Positions 1 through 6,860 of a stretch of DNA of 9,659 nucleotides are shown here, piece by piece (position 1 is the stretch's first letter; every line of letters starts with the position of its first letter). A program made the position numbers and the translations under genes. A model generated the notes under the pieces. The model was given only the letters and a program-made list of their open reading frames with translations. It searched no databases and was not told the origin of the DNA. This DNA is from Candidatus Solibacter sp. (GTDB taxonomy: Bacteria > Acidobacteriota > Terriglobia > Bryobacterales > Bryobacteraceae), in NCBI GenBank assembly GCA_017883345.1, contig JADGNT010000127.1, positions 1 through 9,659 on the forward strand, given 5' to 3'.

Positions 1-22
1 TCCAGCGGTTCTGCTGACAAAG

Positions 23-38
23 ACGGCTTGGTAGCCGT
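23..38 (-). terminator. weak candidate terminator after tRNA-Lys
   Basis: On the minus strand, 31 bases past the tRNA CCA, ACGGCT-ACCA-AGCCGT forms a perfect 6-bp stem with a 4-base loop, followed by CTTTGT. The T tract has only three Ts, so intrinsic termination would be weak. The hairpin is seen directly; its role is inferred from position. Confidence 0.35.
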
Positions 39-68
39 TGGTGAATCTCTTAGGTGCTGTCTTTGAAG

Positions 69-144
<76 letters not shown>

Positions 145-191
145 GCTAGGGATTCTCGGAAGCTGGCGCGACTCTCGCCTCGCCAAAAATC

Positions 192-219
192 AGTATAACA
201 TCTCCCGCGCGATTGTCAC
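192..219 (-). promoter_or_regulatory. sigma70-like promoter for tRNA-Lys
   Basis: On the minus strand GTGACA (214-219) and TATACT (192-197) are separated by 16 bp. Each matches the -35 (TTGACA) or -10 (TATAAT) consensus at 5 of 6 bases. The expected start near 185 would give a leader of about 40 bases before the tRNA 5' end at 144. The -35 element contains the TGA stop codon (216-218) of the upstream iron-sulfur gene, so that gene's end and the tRNA promoter share bases. Confidence 0.55.
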
Positions 220-2087
220 TCCGCGGCCACCGATTGTTCCGGCGGCAGCGATGCCGCGGCAATCTGTGCGATGTCCAGCAACTTCGGCGGCGTCACGGTC
301 ACCGTGCCTAGCGCATCGCGGAACATCGTCTGGCAGAACGGGCAGGCCGTGCCGATCGTCTGCGCGCCCGTCCCCACCAGCTCCTCCACGCGCTCGATGT
401 TCACGCGCTTGCCCTTCTCTTCCCCTAGGAACATCTGGCCGCCGCCCGCCCCGCAGCAGAACGAGCGCTCCCGCGCGCGCTTCGGCTCCACCACTTCCGC
501 GGTTCGCGCGATCACCGCCCGCGGCTCGTCGTATTTATCGCGGTACCGGCCCAGATAGCACGGGTCGTGGTACACCACGGTCTCGCGCGCCGCCCCGCCG
601 GCCGCGGCCGGCAGCCGGTCTTTCAGCCGCGCCAGCAATTCGCTGTGATGCTCAATCTCGAACGTCGCGCCGGCCTCCCGCCAATCCGTCCCGATCGTCC
701 GCACGCAATGCGGGCAAATCGACACCATCTTCTTGACGTTTGCCGCCTGGAGCGTTTCGATGTTGGCCTCCGCCACCAGAGTGAACGCCAGATCGTTGCC
801 CAAACGGCGCGCCGGGTCGCCCGTGCATTTCTCTTTCTTCAGGACGCCGAACGTCACGCCCGCATGGCGCAGCACGCGCACCAGCGCCAGCACGATCTCG
901 CGCCCCTGCGGATCGTAGGCCCCCATGCAGCCTAGCCACAAGCAGTATTCCTGGCTGCCGTCGTAGACCGGCAGGCCGTTCTTCTCGATGAACTTCTGCC
1001 GTTCGCTCGCGGCGAACCCCATCGCATTGCCGTTGCGTTCCAGGTTCAGGAACAGCTTGGTGCCGTAATCGTCTGCCCACTTGCCGGTGTTCACCGCGCC
1101 GCGCCGCAGCCCGATGATGGTGGGCAGATGCTGTATGCCCACCGGGCACTGGAACTCGCAGGCGCCGCACGTCGTGCACTGGAACGCCGCCTCTTCGCTG
1201 ATGTGCTTGCCCAGAAGCGGCGCTTCGTTACCTGGACCGAATTCGTTGAGGTAGCTGCGCATCCCGAGGATGATCTCCTTCGGGTTGAGCACCTTCCCCG
1301 TATTGGCCGCCGGACAGTGCTCCGTGCAGCGCCCGCACTCCACGCATGAGAAGGCCTGCAACGCGTCGATGCGCGTCACGTCCTTGCCGGTATCGAGGCC
1401 GAAATCCTCATCGCCGGCCAGCGGCGGAATCCGGCTGAACCCCTGCCGCTTGAGGAACACCGTGGCCGGGCTCAGCATCAGGTGCAGATGCTTGGTGTGC
1501 GGAATCAGCGGCAGGAAAATCCCGAGCGCCAGCGTGTGCAGCCACCACATGCCCTGCCCGGCCACCGATTCCTCGTCCATCCGGAGTCCGGCCAGATACG
1601 TCGCCATCAGCGTGAAGATCAGGAATGCGATGAACCCCGATTCCGGCGCCACCTTACCCAGCCACACCGGCCGCACCACGAAGCGGCGCACGAACAGCCC
1701 GGCGATCGAGACGGCCACCGCCACCGCCCACACCGCCACGAACCCTAGATAGAAGCTGCCGAAACCCGAATCCTGCGTCAGGAACCGCCCGCCGAATGCC
1801 GACGCAATGTGATTGACGGTCACCAGTCCGAAGGCCAGAAATCCCCAGTAAACGAAGGCGTGCGCCAAGCCGGGCAGCGGGCGCTGCTCGATCACCTTTC
1901 CCTGTAGCATGACTTCCCAGAGGAACTGCCGGATCCTCGGCCCCACCGGCGTCACCTCGAAATCCGTCGTGACGCGCGAACCGCGGATCACCTTCAGGAC
2001 CTTGTGGAATCGCCACCAGAACAGGGCCAGGGAAGTCAGCAGAATTACGACCAGTACGGCCCGTTCCATCCAAGATGCGTCGGTCAT
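216..2087 (-). CDS. membrane-anchored (Fe-S) oxidoreductase, HdrD/CCG-domain type (EMO-like)
   Basis: This 623-residue protein probably carries electrons between a soluble donor and the membrane quinone pool. The N-terminal third has about five hydrophobic segments (near 9-27, 75-97, 110-132, 151-168, 181-196), resembling the nitrate reductase gamma haem b domain. His76, His93, His184 and His197/200/202 are possible haem ligands. Two 4Fe-4S motifs follow: Cys248/251/254/258 and Cys304/307/310/314. Two CCG (cysteine-rich) domains come next. The first has Cys382/387, CTGD at 421 in place of CCG, and Cys458/461. The second has Cys510, CCG at 544-546 and Cys582/585. This order matches proteins described as ETF:(methyl)menaquinone oxidoreductases and annotated as HdrD-like. 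No etfA, etfB or acyl-CoA dehydrogenase gene is in the window, so the ETF link is inference. The ATG start has no clear Shine-Dalgarno; Met7 is an alternative. Confidence 0.9.
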   Translation of the reverse strand: MTDASWMERAVLVVILLTSLALFWWRFHKVLKVIRGSRVTTDFEVTPVGPRIRQFLWEVMLQGKVIEQRPLPGLAHAFVYWGFLAFGLVTVNHIASAFGGRFLTQDSGFGSFYLGFVAVWAVAVAVSIAGLFVRRFVVRPVWLGKVAPESGFIAFLIFTLMATYLAGLRMDEESVAGQGMWWLHTLALGIFLPLIPHTKHLHLMLSPATVFLKRQGFSRIPPLAGDEDFGLDTGKDVTRIDALQAFSCVECGRCTEHCPAANTGKVLNPKEIILGMRSYLNEFGPGNEAPLLGKHISEEAAFQCTTCGACEFQCPVGIQHLPTIIGLRRGAVNTGKWADDYGTKLFLNLERNGNAMGFAASERQKFIEKNGLPVYDGSQEYCLWLGCMGAYDPQGREIVLALVRVLRHAGVTFGVLKKEKCTGDPARRLGNDLAFTLVAEANIETLQAANVKKMVSICPHCVRTIGTDWREAGATFEIEHHSELLARLKDRLPAAAGGAARETVVYHDPCYLGRYRDKYDEPRAVIARTAEVVEPKRARERSFCCGAGGGQMFLGEEKGKRVNIERVEELVGTGAQTIGTACPFCQTMFRDALGTVTVTPPKLLDIAQIAAASLPPEQSVAAE

Positions 2088-2149
2088 ATACAGTCAGTTT
2101 TGAATGTAGCATGTGAGCCCCACCCGGGCTTCGTTAGAATGGAGTGGAT

Positions 2150-2161
2150 GGAGGAACTTTG
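2150..2161 (+). promoter_or_regulatory. Shine-Dalgarno deciding the TTG start
   Basis: GGAGGA at 2150-2155 is the best ribosome-binding match in this intergenic region. It sits 3-4 bases before TTG (2159-2161). The spacing is short but usable, and the resulting N-terminus fits the Rossmann fold start. The in-frame GTG at 2144 lies upstream of this site and could not use it. Confidence 0.55.
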
Positions 2162-3100
2162 CGCATAGTCGTTTCCGGCGCCGCCGGGTTTGTCGGGTCG
2201 CACATGTGCGACCGTCTTCTGGCGGAAGGCCACAGCGTAGTCGCGCTGGATAATTTCCTGACCGGCTCGCCCGCCAACCTCGCCCACCTCCGAGACCACC
2301 TCGCCTTCTGGTTCGTTGCCCAGGACATCACCGCGCCCTTCACCGTCGAAGGCGCGGTCGATTGTGTGGTCAATATGGCGTCGCCCGCCAGTCCCAAGGA
2401 CTACCTGGAGTACCCCATCGAGACCCTCGACGTGGGGTCCCTTGGCACCCGCCGCATGCTCGAACTGGCGCTCGCCAAGAACGCGCGCTTCCTGATGACC
2501 TCCACCAGCGAATGCTATGGCGATCCTCTGGTGCATCCGCAGGTGGAGACGTACTGGGGCAATGTGAACCCGGTGGGCCCGCGCTCCTGCTATGACGAGA
2601 GCAAGCGCTTCGCCGAGGCCCTCACCATGGCCTACCACCGCAAACACGGCGTGCGCACCAACATCGCCCGCATCTTTAACACCTACGGCCCACGCATGAA
2701 GTTGAACGACGGCCGCGTCGTGCCGGCCTTCCTCGATCGGGCCTTGCGCGGCGAACCCATGACCGTCTTCGGCTCCGGTTCGCAAACCCGCAGCTTCTGT
2801 TACGTCACCGACCTGGTGGATGGACTCTATCGCCTCATGCTCTCCGATGAGCGCTATCCGGTGAACCTGGGAAATCCCTGCGAGATGACGATTCTCGAGT
2901 TCGCCGAACACATCCGCCGCATGACCGGCGCCAAATCGGACATCGTCTTCCAAGCCCTGCCCGAGGACGACCCGAAGCGGCGCAGACCCGACATCGCGAA
3001 AGCCAGGGCAGTCCTCGGATGGGAGCCGCGCGTGCCGCTCGACGAGGGGCTACGCCGGACGGTTGCCTATTTCCGCGATCTCGCCGCTACCGTGGCCTGA
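2159..3100 (+). CDS. NAD-dependent sugar-nucleotide epimerase/decarboxylase, UDP-glucuronate decarboxylase (UXS) type
   Basis: This is an extended short-chain dehydrogenase/reductase, most likely converting UDP-glucuronate to UDP-xylose for surface polysaccharide. Numbered from the TTG start (313 residues), the Rossmann motif is G7xxG10xxG13 with Asp31 after the second strand. The catalytic set is TSTSE (114-118) and Tyr145-x3-Lys149. UXS-typical stretches are ASPASP (74-79), YWGNVNP (132-138), [10 protein letters not shown] (171-180) and [10 protein letters not shown] (207-216). I chose TTG at 2159 because GGAGGA (2150-2155) lies just upstream and translation then begins [11 protein letters not shown], the usual start of this family. 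GTG at 2144 would add five residues, and its only purine-rich stretch overlaps the start codon. The gene diverges from the iron-sulfur gene across 71 bp. No glycosyltransferase lies nearby, so the pathway is unknown. Other UXS-like epimerases cannot be excluded. Confidence 0.85.
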   Translation: MRIVVSGAAGFVGSHMCDRLLAEGHSVVALDNFLTGSPANLAHLRDHLAFWFVAQDITAPFTVEGAVDCVVNMASPASPKDYLEYPIETLDVGSLGTRRMLELALAKNARFLMTSTSECYGDPLVHPQVETYWGNVNPVGPRSCYDESKRFAEALTMAYHRKHGVRTNIARIFNTYGPRMKLNDGRVVPAFLDRALRGEPMTVFGSGSQTRSFCYVTDLVDGLYRLMLSDERYPVNLGNPCEMTILEFAEHIRRMTGAKSDIVFQALPEDDPKRRRPDIAKARAVLGWEPRVPLDEGLRRTVAYFRDLAATVA

Positions 3101-3109
3101 GCCGTGCTT

Positions 3110-3160
3110 GACAGACGAAAGCGTCTGTCCCACCTTGTGGGGCAGGCGCTTCCGCCTGCC
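3110..3160. repeat. triple tandem hairpin repeat (REP-like)
   Basis: Three perfect stem-loops abut or overlap by a base. The first is GACAGACG-AAAG-CGTCTGTC (3110-3129, 8-bp stem). The second is CCCAC-CTT-GTGGG (3129-3141). The third is GGCAGGCG-CTTC-CGCCTGCC (3141-3160, 8-bp stem). Six Ts follow at 3167-3172 after the spacer AACCGA, so the third hairpin might help end transcription of the upstream sugar-nucleotide gene. The compact design resembles multicopy intergenic repeats I associate with Solibacter-like genomes; that comparison is from memory. Confidence 0.85.
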
Positions 3161-3231
3161 AACCGATTTTTTCGTGATTCGAACTTCCTTCAGACCTGCA
3201 TCATCTCGAATAAGTCCATCGGATTGGTGCG

Positions 3232-3284
3232 CCGGGAGTGCAAGGCCGGCTCGCAAACAAGCCTGTTGTACTTCCCGGGTTTTT
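3232..3284 (+). terminator. candidate intrinsic terminator, long imperfect hairpin
   Basis: CCGGGAGTGCAAGGC (3232-3246) pairs imperfectly with 3261-3278, with one G-U pair, a one-base bulge at 3272 and a two-base bulge at 3264-3265. A single G and five Ts (3280-3284) follow. This is a reasonable plus-strand terminator, though 130 bases after the nearest plus-strand stop codon. The rest of 3101-3324 holds the triple hairpin and no convincing gene. Confidence 0.45.
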
Positions 3285-3324
3285 GACGATTCATCGGCCT
3301 CCGGCAAGGGTGGCATAATGACAA

Positions 3325-3585
3325 CTACTCCAACAGATGCCGGTACTCGTCGGGGTCCAGACCGAATTTCTCCATCAGTCGCGGCAGGTCGGGCCGCAGC
3401 GCTTCGGGCGTGCTCCGCACCCAGGCGATAATCACCGTCTCCACGCCCACGCGCTGCTTGCCCTCGTCATCCGCAATCCCCTCCGCAATTCCGCGCAGTC
3501 GCGTCTCCGTTGCCTCACGCACCGGATACGGGGTTTGCCCCAGCACCTGGTGGAGTAGATCTTCCGCTGCATCGTTCCAGTTCAT
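3325..3585 (-). CDS. small PCP_red-like domain protein
   Basis: This 86-residue soluble protein has no signal peptide or membrane segment. It begins MNWNDAAEDLL, and the Trp-then-acidic-helix opening, the PVRE at 21-24 and the helical 'R..IAE.IA...G...V.VETV' pattern (30-51) recall the PCP_red domain. That domain is the C-terminal part of the dark-operative protochlorophyllide reductase B subunit and also occurs as stand-alone small proteins in non-phototrophs. The C-terminal part (61-86, ending DPDEYRHLLE) looks like an added helix pair. Its function is unknown, and no bacteriochlorophyll gene is nearby. The gene starts 43 bp from the divergent receptor start and converges on the sugar-nucleotide gene. 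No good Shine-Dalgarno precedes the ATG. That it is a gene seems likely; the family assignment is moderate. Confidence 0.6.
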   Translation of the reverse strand: MNWNDAAEDLLHQVLGQTPYPVREATETRLRGIAEGIADDEGKQRVGVETVIIAWVRSTPEALRPDLPRLMEKFGLDPDEYRHLLE

Positions 3586-3628
3586 AGTCGAAAACCATCA
3601 TAGCCGAGAGCCCGATGTACAATACGGT

Positions 3629-5416
3629 TTGCACCCCCGATTTTTCTTTCTTCTCGCGTTTACACCTGTACTCGCCCTCGCCCAGCAGCAGCCGCAGCAG
3701 CGCGACACCGTGGTCGTCACCGGGACCTTCGAGCCCATGTCGCTCGAAGAGATCGACCGCGCCATCCGCGTGCTTCCGGCGCGCAGCCACAGCCTGGTGC
3801 TCAACACCCTGGTCGATCTGCTCAAGCTCGACCCTTCGCTCGACCTCGCCGAACGCGCGCCCGGCGGCGTCCAGGGCGATCTCTCCATCCGCGGCGCGGG
3901 CTTCGGCCAGACGCTCGTCCTGCTCAACGGCATGCGCCTCAACGACCCGCAGAGCGGGCATCACAATATGGATATCCCGGTGCCGCTCGAAAGCGTGGAT
4001 CGCGTGGAAGTGTTGCGCGGATCGGGTTCCACCCTGTACGGCGCCGACGCCGTCGGCGGCGTCGTCAACATCATCACCGAGCCGCCGCCGGTCACCGAAT
4101 TCCGCCTGCGCACCGCGTTCGGCAGCGACGGCATCAACCAGCAGCGCGCCGCGCTAGGCATTGCCGGCAGGAAGGTGTCCGAGCAGGTCTCCTTCTCGCG
4201 CGATTTTTCTTCCGGCTTCATGCCCGACCGCGACTATCGCAACCTGCAGTTCGCCTCCGTCACGCGCCTCGCCACCGATTTCGGCAACGGCTCGCTCAAC
4301 CTCGCCTATATGGACCACCCCTTCGGCGCCGACCAGTTCTACGGCAACTTCAACTCCTGGGAGGACACCAAGACGTGGTTCGCCGGCGTGCAGCAGGCGT
4401 TGGGCGCCAAGACCAGCGCCAGTTTTTCCTTCCGCCGCCACAGCGACCTCTTCGTGCTCTACCGCGACCGCCCGGACGTGTTCGCCAATCACCACTCCGA
4501 CGAAAGCTATCAACTGGCCGTGCGGCGCCGCGAGGAAATGTCCACCTCCACCACGCTCTACTACGGCGTGGAGGGGTTCCACGAATCCATCGCCAGCAAC
4601 AACCTCGGCGACCATGCGCGCTCTCGCGCGGCCGGCTACGCCGCCGCCGATTTCCGCGCCCTCAAGCGCTTCTCGCTCACCATCTCCGCCCGCGAAGAAA
4701 TCTACCGCAGCTTCTCCGCCGCCTTCACGCCCACCGTGGCCGGCGGCGTCTGGCTCTCCCCGCGGTGGAAACTCCGCGCCTCCACCAGCCGCGCCTTCCG
4801 CATTCCCAGCTACACCGACCTCTACTATCACGACCCCGGCAACGTGGGCAACCCGGCGCTGCGCCCGGAGAGCGCCTGGACCTACGAAACCGGCCTGGAC
4901 TGGGTGCCCAGCGCCCGCCTGCGCGGCGACCTGACGTTGTTCGAGCGGCGTGAGACCGACGGCATCGATTATTACCGAACCTCCGCCACCGATATCTGGC
5001 GCGCGCTCAACATCCAGAACCTGAACTTCAAGGGCTGGGAGGCGTCGTTGCGCTGGACACCTTCCCCCACCCATACCCTGGATTTCCGCTATACCGCACT
5101 GCATGGCACCCAGGACACCATCGCCGCGGGCTTCACCAAGTACACCTTCAACTACCCCACCGGTAGCGGTGTCTTCGCCTGGCAGATCACCCCGCGCGGC
5201 AATTTCGTACTGCGCACCAGAGTCGGTGTGCTGCGGCGCCAGGCCCGGCCGTGGTACCCGCTGTGGGACATCTATATGGGTCTGCCGCACCGCAAGCTGC
5301 ATCCGTACCTCGAAGTAAGCAACACGGCGAACACCTCATACCAGTCCGTCCCCGGCGTGGCGATGCCCGGCCGCACCATCGTCGGCGGCGTGGAACTGGT
5401 GATCCGCAAGCGCTGA
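3629..5416 (+). CDS. TonB-dependent outer-membrane receptor (BtuB-like)
   Basis: This is a ligand-gated beta-barrel that imports a scarce compound (cobalamin, siderophore or similar) using TonB energy. Read from TTG at 3629 it has 595 residues. Residues 1-18 form a signal peptide (positive charge at Arg4, hydrophobic core, cleavage after ALA-18). DTVVVTG (26-32) serves as TonB box. The plug domain (about 40-155) includes GDLSIRGAGFGQTLVLLNG, RVEVLRGSGSTLYGADAVGG and VVNIITE. The rest alternates in beta-barrel style and ends near 595. The short length and lack of an N-terminal carboxypeptidase-regulatory domain set it apart from the ~1000-residue acidobacterial Oar-like receptors. The last residues, VELVIRKR, lack the usual terminal aromatic. 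An in-frame ATG at 3410 would add 73 residues antisense to the neighbouring gene and bury the signal peptide, so TTG is preferred. The substrate cannot be told. Confidence 0.9.
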   Translation: MHPRFFFLLAFTPVLALAQQQPQQRDTVVVTGTFEPMSLEEIDRAIRVLPARSHSLVLNTLVDLLKLDPSLDLAERAPGGVQGDLSIRGAGFGQTLVLLNGMRLNDPQSGHHNMDIPVPLESVDRVEVLRGSGSTLYGADAVGGVVNIITEPPPVTEFRLRTAFGSDGINQQRAALGIAGRKVSEQVSFSRDFSSGFMPDRDYRNLQFASVTRLATDFGNGSLNLAYMDHPFGADQFYGNFNSWEDTKTWFAGVQQALGAKTSASFSFRRHSDLFVLYRDRPDVFANHHSDESYQLAVRRREEMSTSTTLYYGVEGFHESIASNNLGDHARSRAAGYAAADFRALKRFSLTISAREEIYRSFSAAFTPTVAGGVWLSPRWKLRASTSRAFRIPSYTDLYYHDPGNVGNPALRPESAWTYETGLDWVPSARLRGDLTLFERRETDGIDYYRTSATDIWRALNIQNLNFKGWEASLRWTPSPTHTLDFRYTALHGTQDTIAAGFTKYTFNYPTGSGVFAWQITPRGNFVLRTRVGVLRRQARPWYPLWDIYMGLPHRKLHPYLEVSNTANTSYQSVPGVAMPGRTIVGGVELVIRKR

Positions 5417-5419
5417 GTG

Positions 5420-5464
5420 GCATAAGGCTTTGCCTTGTGCATCCGAGCGCAGCTCGGACTTTTT
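5420..5464 (+). terminator. tandem hairpins with intrinsic terminator after the receptor gene
   Basis: Three bases after the receptor stop codon, GCATAAGGC-TTT-GCCTTGTGC (5420-5440) forms a 9-bp stem with one G-U pair. It is followed at once by TCCGAGC-GCA-GCTCGGA (5442-5458), a perfect 7-bp stem, then C and five Ts (5460-5464). The second hairpin plus T tract is a textbook rho-independent terminator for the plus strand. Confidence 0.8.
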
Positions 5465-5476
5465 GCGACGCATCGA

Positions 5477-5779
5477 TCACCTTCTGCCGACCAGGCGGCG
5501 AAGTCGATCGCGCCAGGCATAGCGCAAGATCGTGTGGCGGTTCATGCCTTGTAGCGTCCAGCCGTCCGGTCCATGTTCCGCCGCACTCTCCCGCCGGAAG
5601 AATGCCGTGCGAACCGCCACTTCCTCCAGCACCACGGATGATTCCTGTTCCAGAAAATGAAACAGTTCGTAGACCGAGGGAATCTGGATGTCGTCAACTG
5701 CCAGCCAGGCGAGCCAGAAGAAATAGTGGCATTCGCACGTTGGCGCTCGGCGTGCTCCTCGGAGCGCATGCGCTGGACA
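5477..5779 (-). pseudogene. probable 3' remnant of an unrecognised minus-strand gene
   Basis: On the minus strand a frame stays open from just after a TGA (5780-5782) to a TGA at 5477-5479, about 100 codons. From about 5734 downward it reads like protein: ECHYFFWLAWLAVDDIQIPS, later VYELFHFLEQES and GWTLQGMNRHTILRYAWRD, ending LRRLVGRR. Third codon positions are mostly G or C, as in real genes here. There is no ATG, GTG or TTG in frame in the first half; the first GTG pair falls near VVLEEV, leaving only about 52 residues. The upstream end runs antisense into the ypfJ start. I read this as a gene that lost its 5' end, possibly when ypfJ was joined here. A frameshifted gene or chance open frame is possible. 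I do not recognise the family. Confidence 0.4.
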
Positions 5780-6637
5780 TCAGGCGGCGACAGTTCGGAT
5801 ATCGAAGACCGCCGCGGCGAAGGCGGCGGCGGTTCCAATTTCGGCGGATTCAACGGCATGCATCTCGGCATCGGCGGCACGCTGGTGCTGATTGTGCTGA
5901 GTTTTTTGTTCCGAACCAACCTCTTTTCCGTGTTGGGCGGCGGCGGGACTGCCGCTCCCTCGGCCGCCGTAAGGCCTTTATCGAACCCGGATGCCGACCC
6001 CGCGGAGAAGCGTGAAGTCGAATTCGTCACCTTCGTGATCAACGACGTGCAGCACACCTGGGAGCAACTACTTCCCAAGGCAGGCACGCCTTACCGGCAC
6101 ACCAAGCTCGTGCTCTTCCGCGACCTCACACAATCCGGCTGCGGCACAGCGCAAACCGCAACTGGACCGTTTTATTGCCCCGAGGATGAGAAGGTCTACA
6201 TCGACCTGGGATTCTTTCAGGAGTTGCGCGACCGGTTCGGAGCTCCGGGCGAGTTCGCGCAGGCCTACGTGCTGGCCCACGAAGTAGGTCACCACGTGCA
6301 GAAACTGCTCGGGATCGAGGCCAAGATGCACCGGCTCTCGCGCGGCGATCCGGCGCAGGCGAATCCGCTTTCGGTCCGGCTGGAACTGCAGGCGGATTGC
6401 TTCGCGGGCGTGTGGGGCCACGCCACCGAACAGCGCAAGATCATCGACGATGCGGATGTCGCGGCCGGACTGCGCGCTGCAGCGTCGGTCGGCGACGACC
6501 GTTTGCAGCGCATGGCGACCGGGCACGTCAGCCCGGAGAGTTTCACGCATGGCAGTTCGGCACAGCGGACCGAGTGGTTCCGCCGCGGGCTGCAGTCTGG
6601 CGATATCTCGACCTGCGACACTTTCGCTGCCCGGTAG
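5768..6637 (+). CDS. ypfJ: neutral zinc metallopeptidase, YpfJ family
   Basis: This 289-residue protein fits the YpfJ/KPN_02809 family (Zn_peptidase, PF04228), a widespread membrane-anchored putative zinc peptidase of unknown substrate. It opens MRWTSGGDSSDIEDRRG, the family's typical start, then a Gly-rich linker (18-30) and one membrane segment (about 34-48). The zinc site is HEVGH at 171-175, with Glu206 of ELQADCFAG (205-213) the likely third ligand. The C-terminus carries the family's FTHGSSAQRTEWFRRG (259-274). Cys125, 137, 211 and 283 may form disulfides if the domain is outside the cytoplasm. ATG at 5768 follows GGAG at 5761-5764 with a short spacer; longer in-frame versions would translate the antisense remnant. 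Length matches the E. coli member closely. The gene stands alone on this strand and ends before the repeat array. Confidence 0.9.
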   Translation: MRWTSGGDSSDIEDRRGEGGGGSNFGGFNGMHLGIGGTLVLIVLSFLFRTNLFSVLGGGGTAAPSAAVRPLSNPDADPAEKREVEFVTFVINDVQHTWEQLLPKAGTPYRHTKLVLFRDLTQSGCGTAQTATGPFYCPEDEKVYIDLGFFQELRDRFGAPGEFAQAYVLAHEVGHHVQKLLGIEAKMHRLSRGDPAQANPLSVRLELQADCFAGVWGHATEQRKIIDDADVAAGLRAAASVGDDRLQRMATGHVSPESFTHGSSAQRTEWFRRGLQSGDISTCDTFAAR

Positions 6638-6668
6638 GTGGGCCAAGCGGTTTCTGCATTTCGGTCGA

Positions 6669-6679
6669 GCCCGAAGGGC
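6669..6679. repeat. small hairpin leading into the 23-bp repeat array
   Basis: GCCC-GAA-GGGC forms a 4-bp GC stem 31 bases after the ypfJ stop, in the context GAGCCCGAAGGGCGAAAGA directly before the array. From memory, this hairpin plus a palindrome is a common intergenic repeat arrangement in Acidobacteriota and Planctomycetota, so it is probably the left part of the same element. Confidence 0.5.
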
Positions 6680-6687
6680 GAAAGATA

Positions 6688-6802
6688 GCCCACGGCGTCA
6701 GCCGTTGGGAGCCCACGGCGTCAGCCGTTGGGAGCCCACGGCGTCAGCCGTTGGGAGCCCACGGCGTCAGCCGTTGGGAGCCCACGGCGTCAGCCGTGCG
6801 GA
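6688..6802. repeat. 23-bp tandem repeat array, five copies
   Basis: Four identical 23-bp units (6688-6710, 6711-6733, 6734-6756, 6757-6779) are followed by a fifth (6780-6802) that matches for 18 bases and then changes TGGGA to GCGGA. Each unit centres on the palindrome ACGGC-GTCA-GCCGT flanked by CCC and TTGGG, so single-stranded forms fold into a stem with one bulge. The 23-bp period is not a multiple of three, so any frame through it is unlikely to be coding. It lies between the convergent ypfJ and VirB10-like genes. The rest of 6638-6860 shows no gene. Confidence 0.95.
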
Positions 6803-6860
6803 ATGGAGGCGTGGCAACTGCTCTGACGGGTGTTTTTGGGATCGACAACAGGGCCGCTTC

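Noticed and set aside
2116..2130. Small hairpin AGCCC-CACCC-GGGCT in the divergent region before the sugar-nucleotide gene
   Set aside because: Only a 5-bp stem; it lacks a T tract and shows no operator-like symmetry beyond what GC-rich sequence gives by chance.
3232..3278. Integron attC site
   Set aside because: The imperfect hairpin has a bulge as attC sites do, but the conserved RYYYAAC/GTTRRRY ends are absent and no integrase or cassette structure is present.
3104..3286. Plus-strand 60-codon frame in the same gap
   Set aside because: Its first third is translated hairpin repeat and its end is the terminator stem; no ribosome-binding site or recognisable domain.
3050..3316. Minus-strand 88-codon frame through the triple hairpin
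   Set aside because: It reads through the palindromic repeat and the end of the sugar-nucleotide gene; the protein looks like repeat translation with no domain.
3618..3623. TACAAT as a -10 box for the receptor gene
   Set aside because: No matching -35 lies 16-18 bp upstream, and the start point would fall on the TTG codon, implying a leaderless TTG message, which is improbable.
3410..3628. N-terminal extension of the TonB receptor from ATG at 3410
   Set aside because: It is antisense to the small minus-strand gene, has no domain-like sequence, and would place the signal peptide about 73 residues inside the protein.
4154..5302. Long minus-strand frame opposite the TonB receptor
   Set aside because: It is a Gly/Ala/Val-rich shadow caused by high GC third positions of the receptor gene and has no motif.
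6688..6802. CRISPR array
   Set aside because: Units abut directly with no spacers and each is an internal palindrome; this is a simple tandem repeat.
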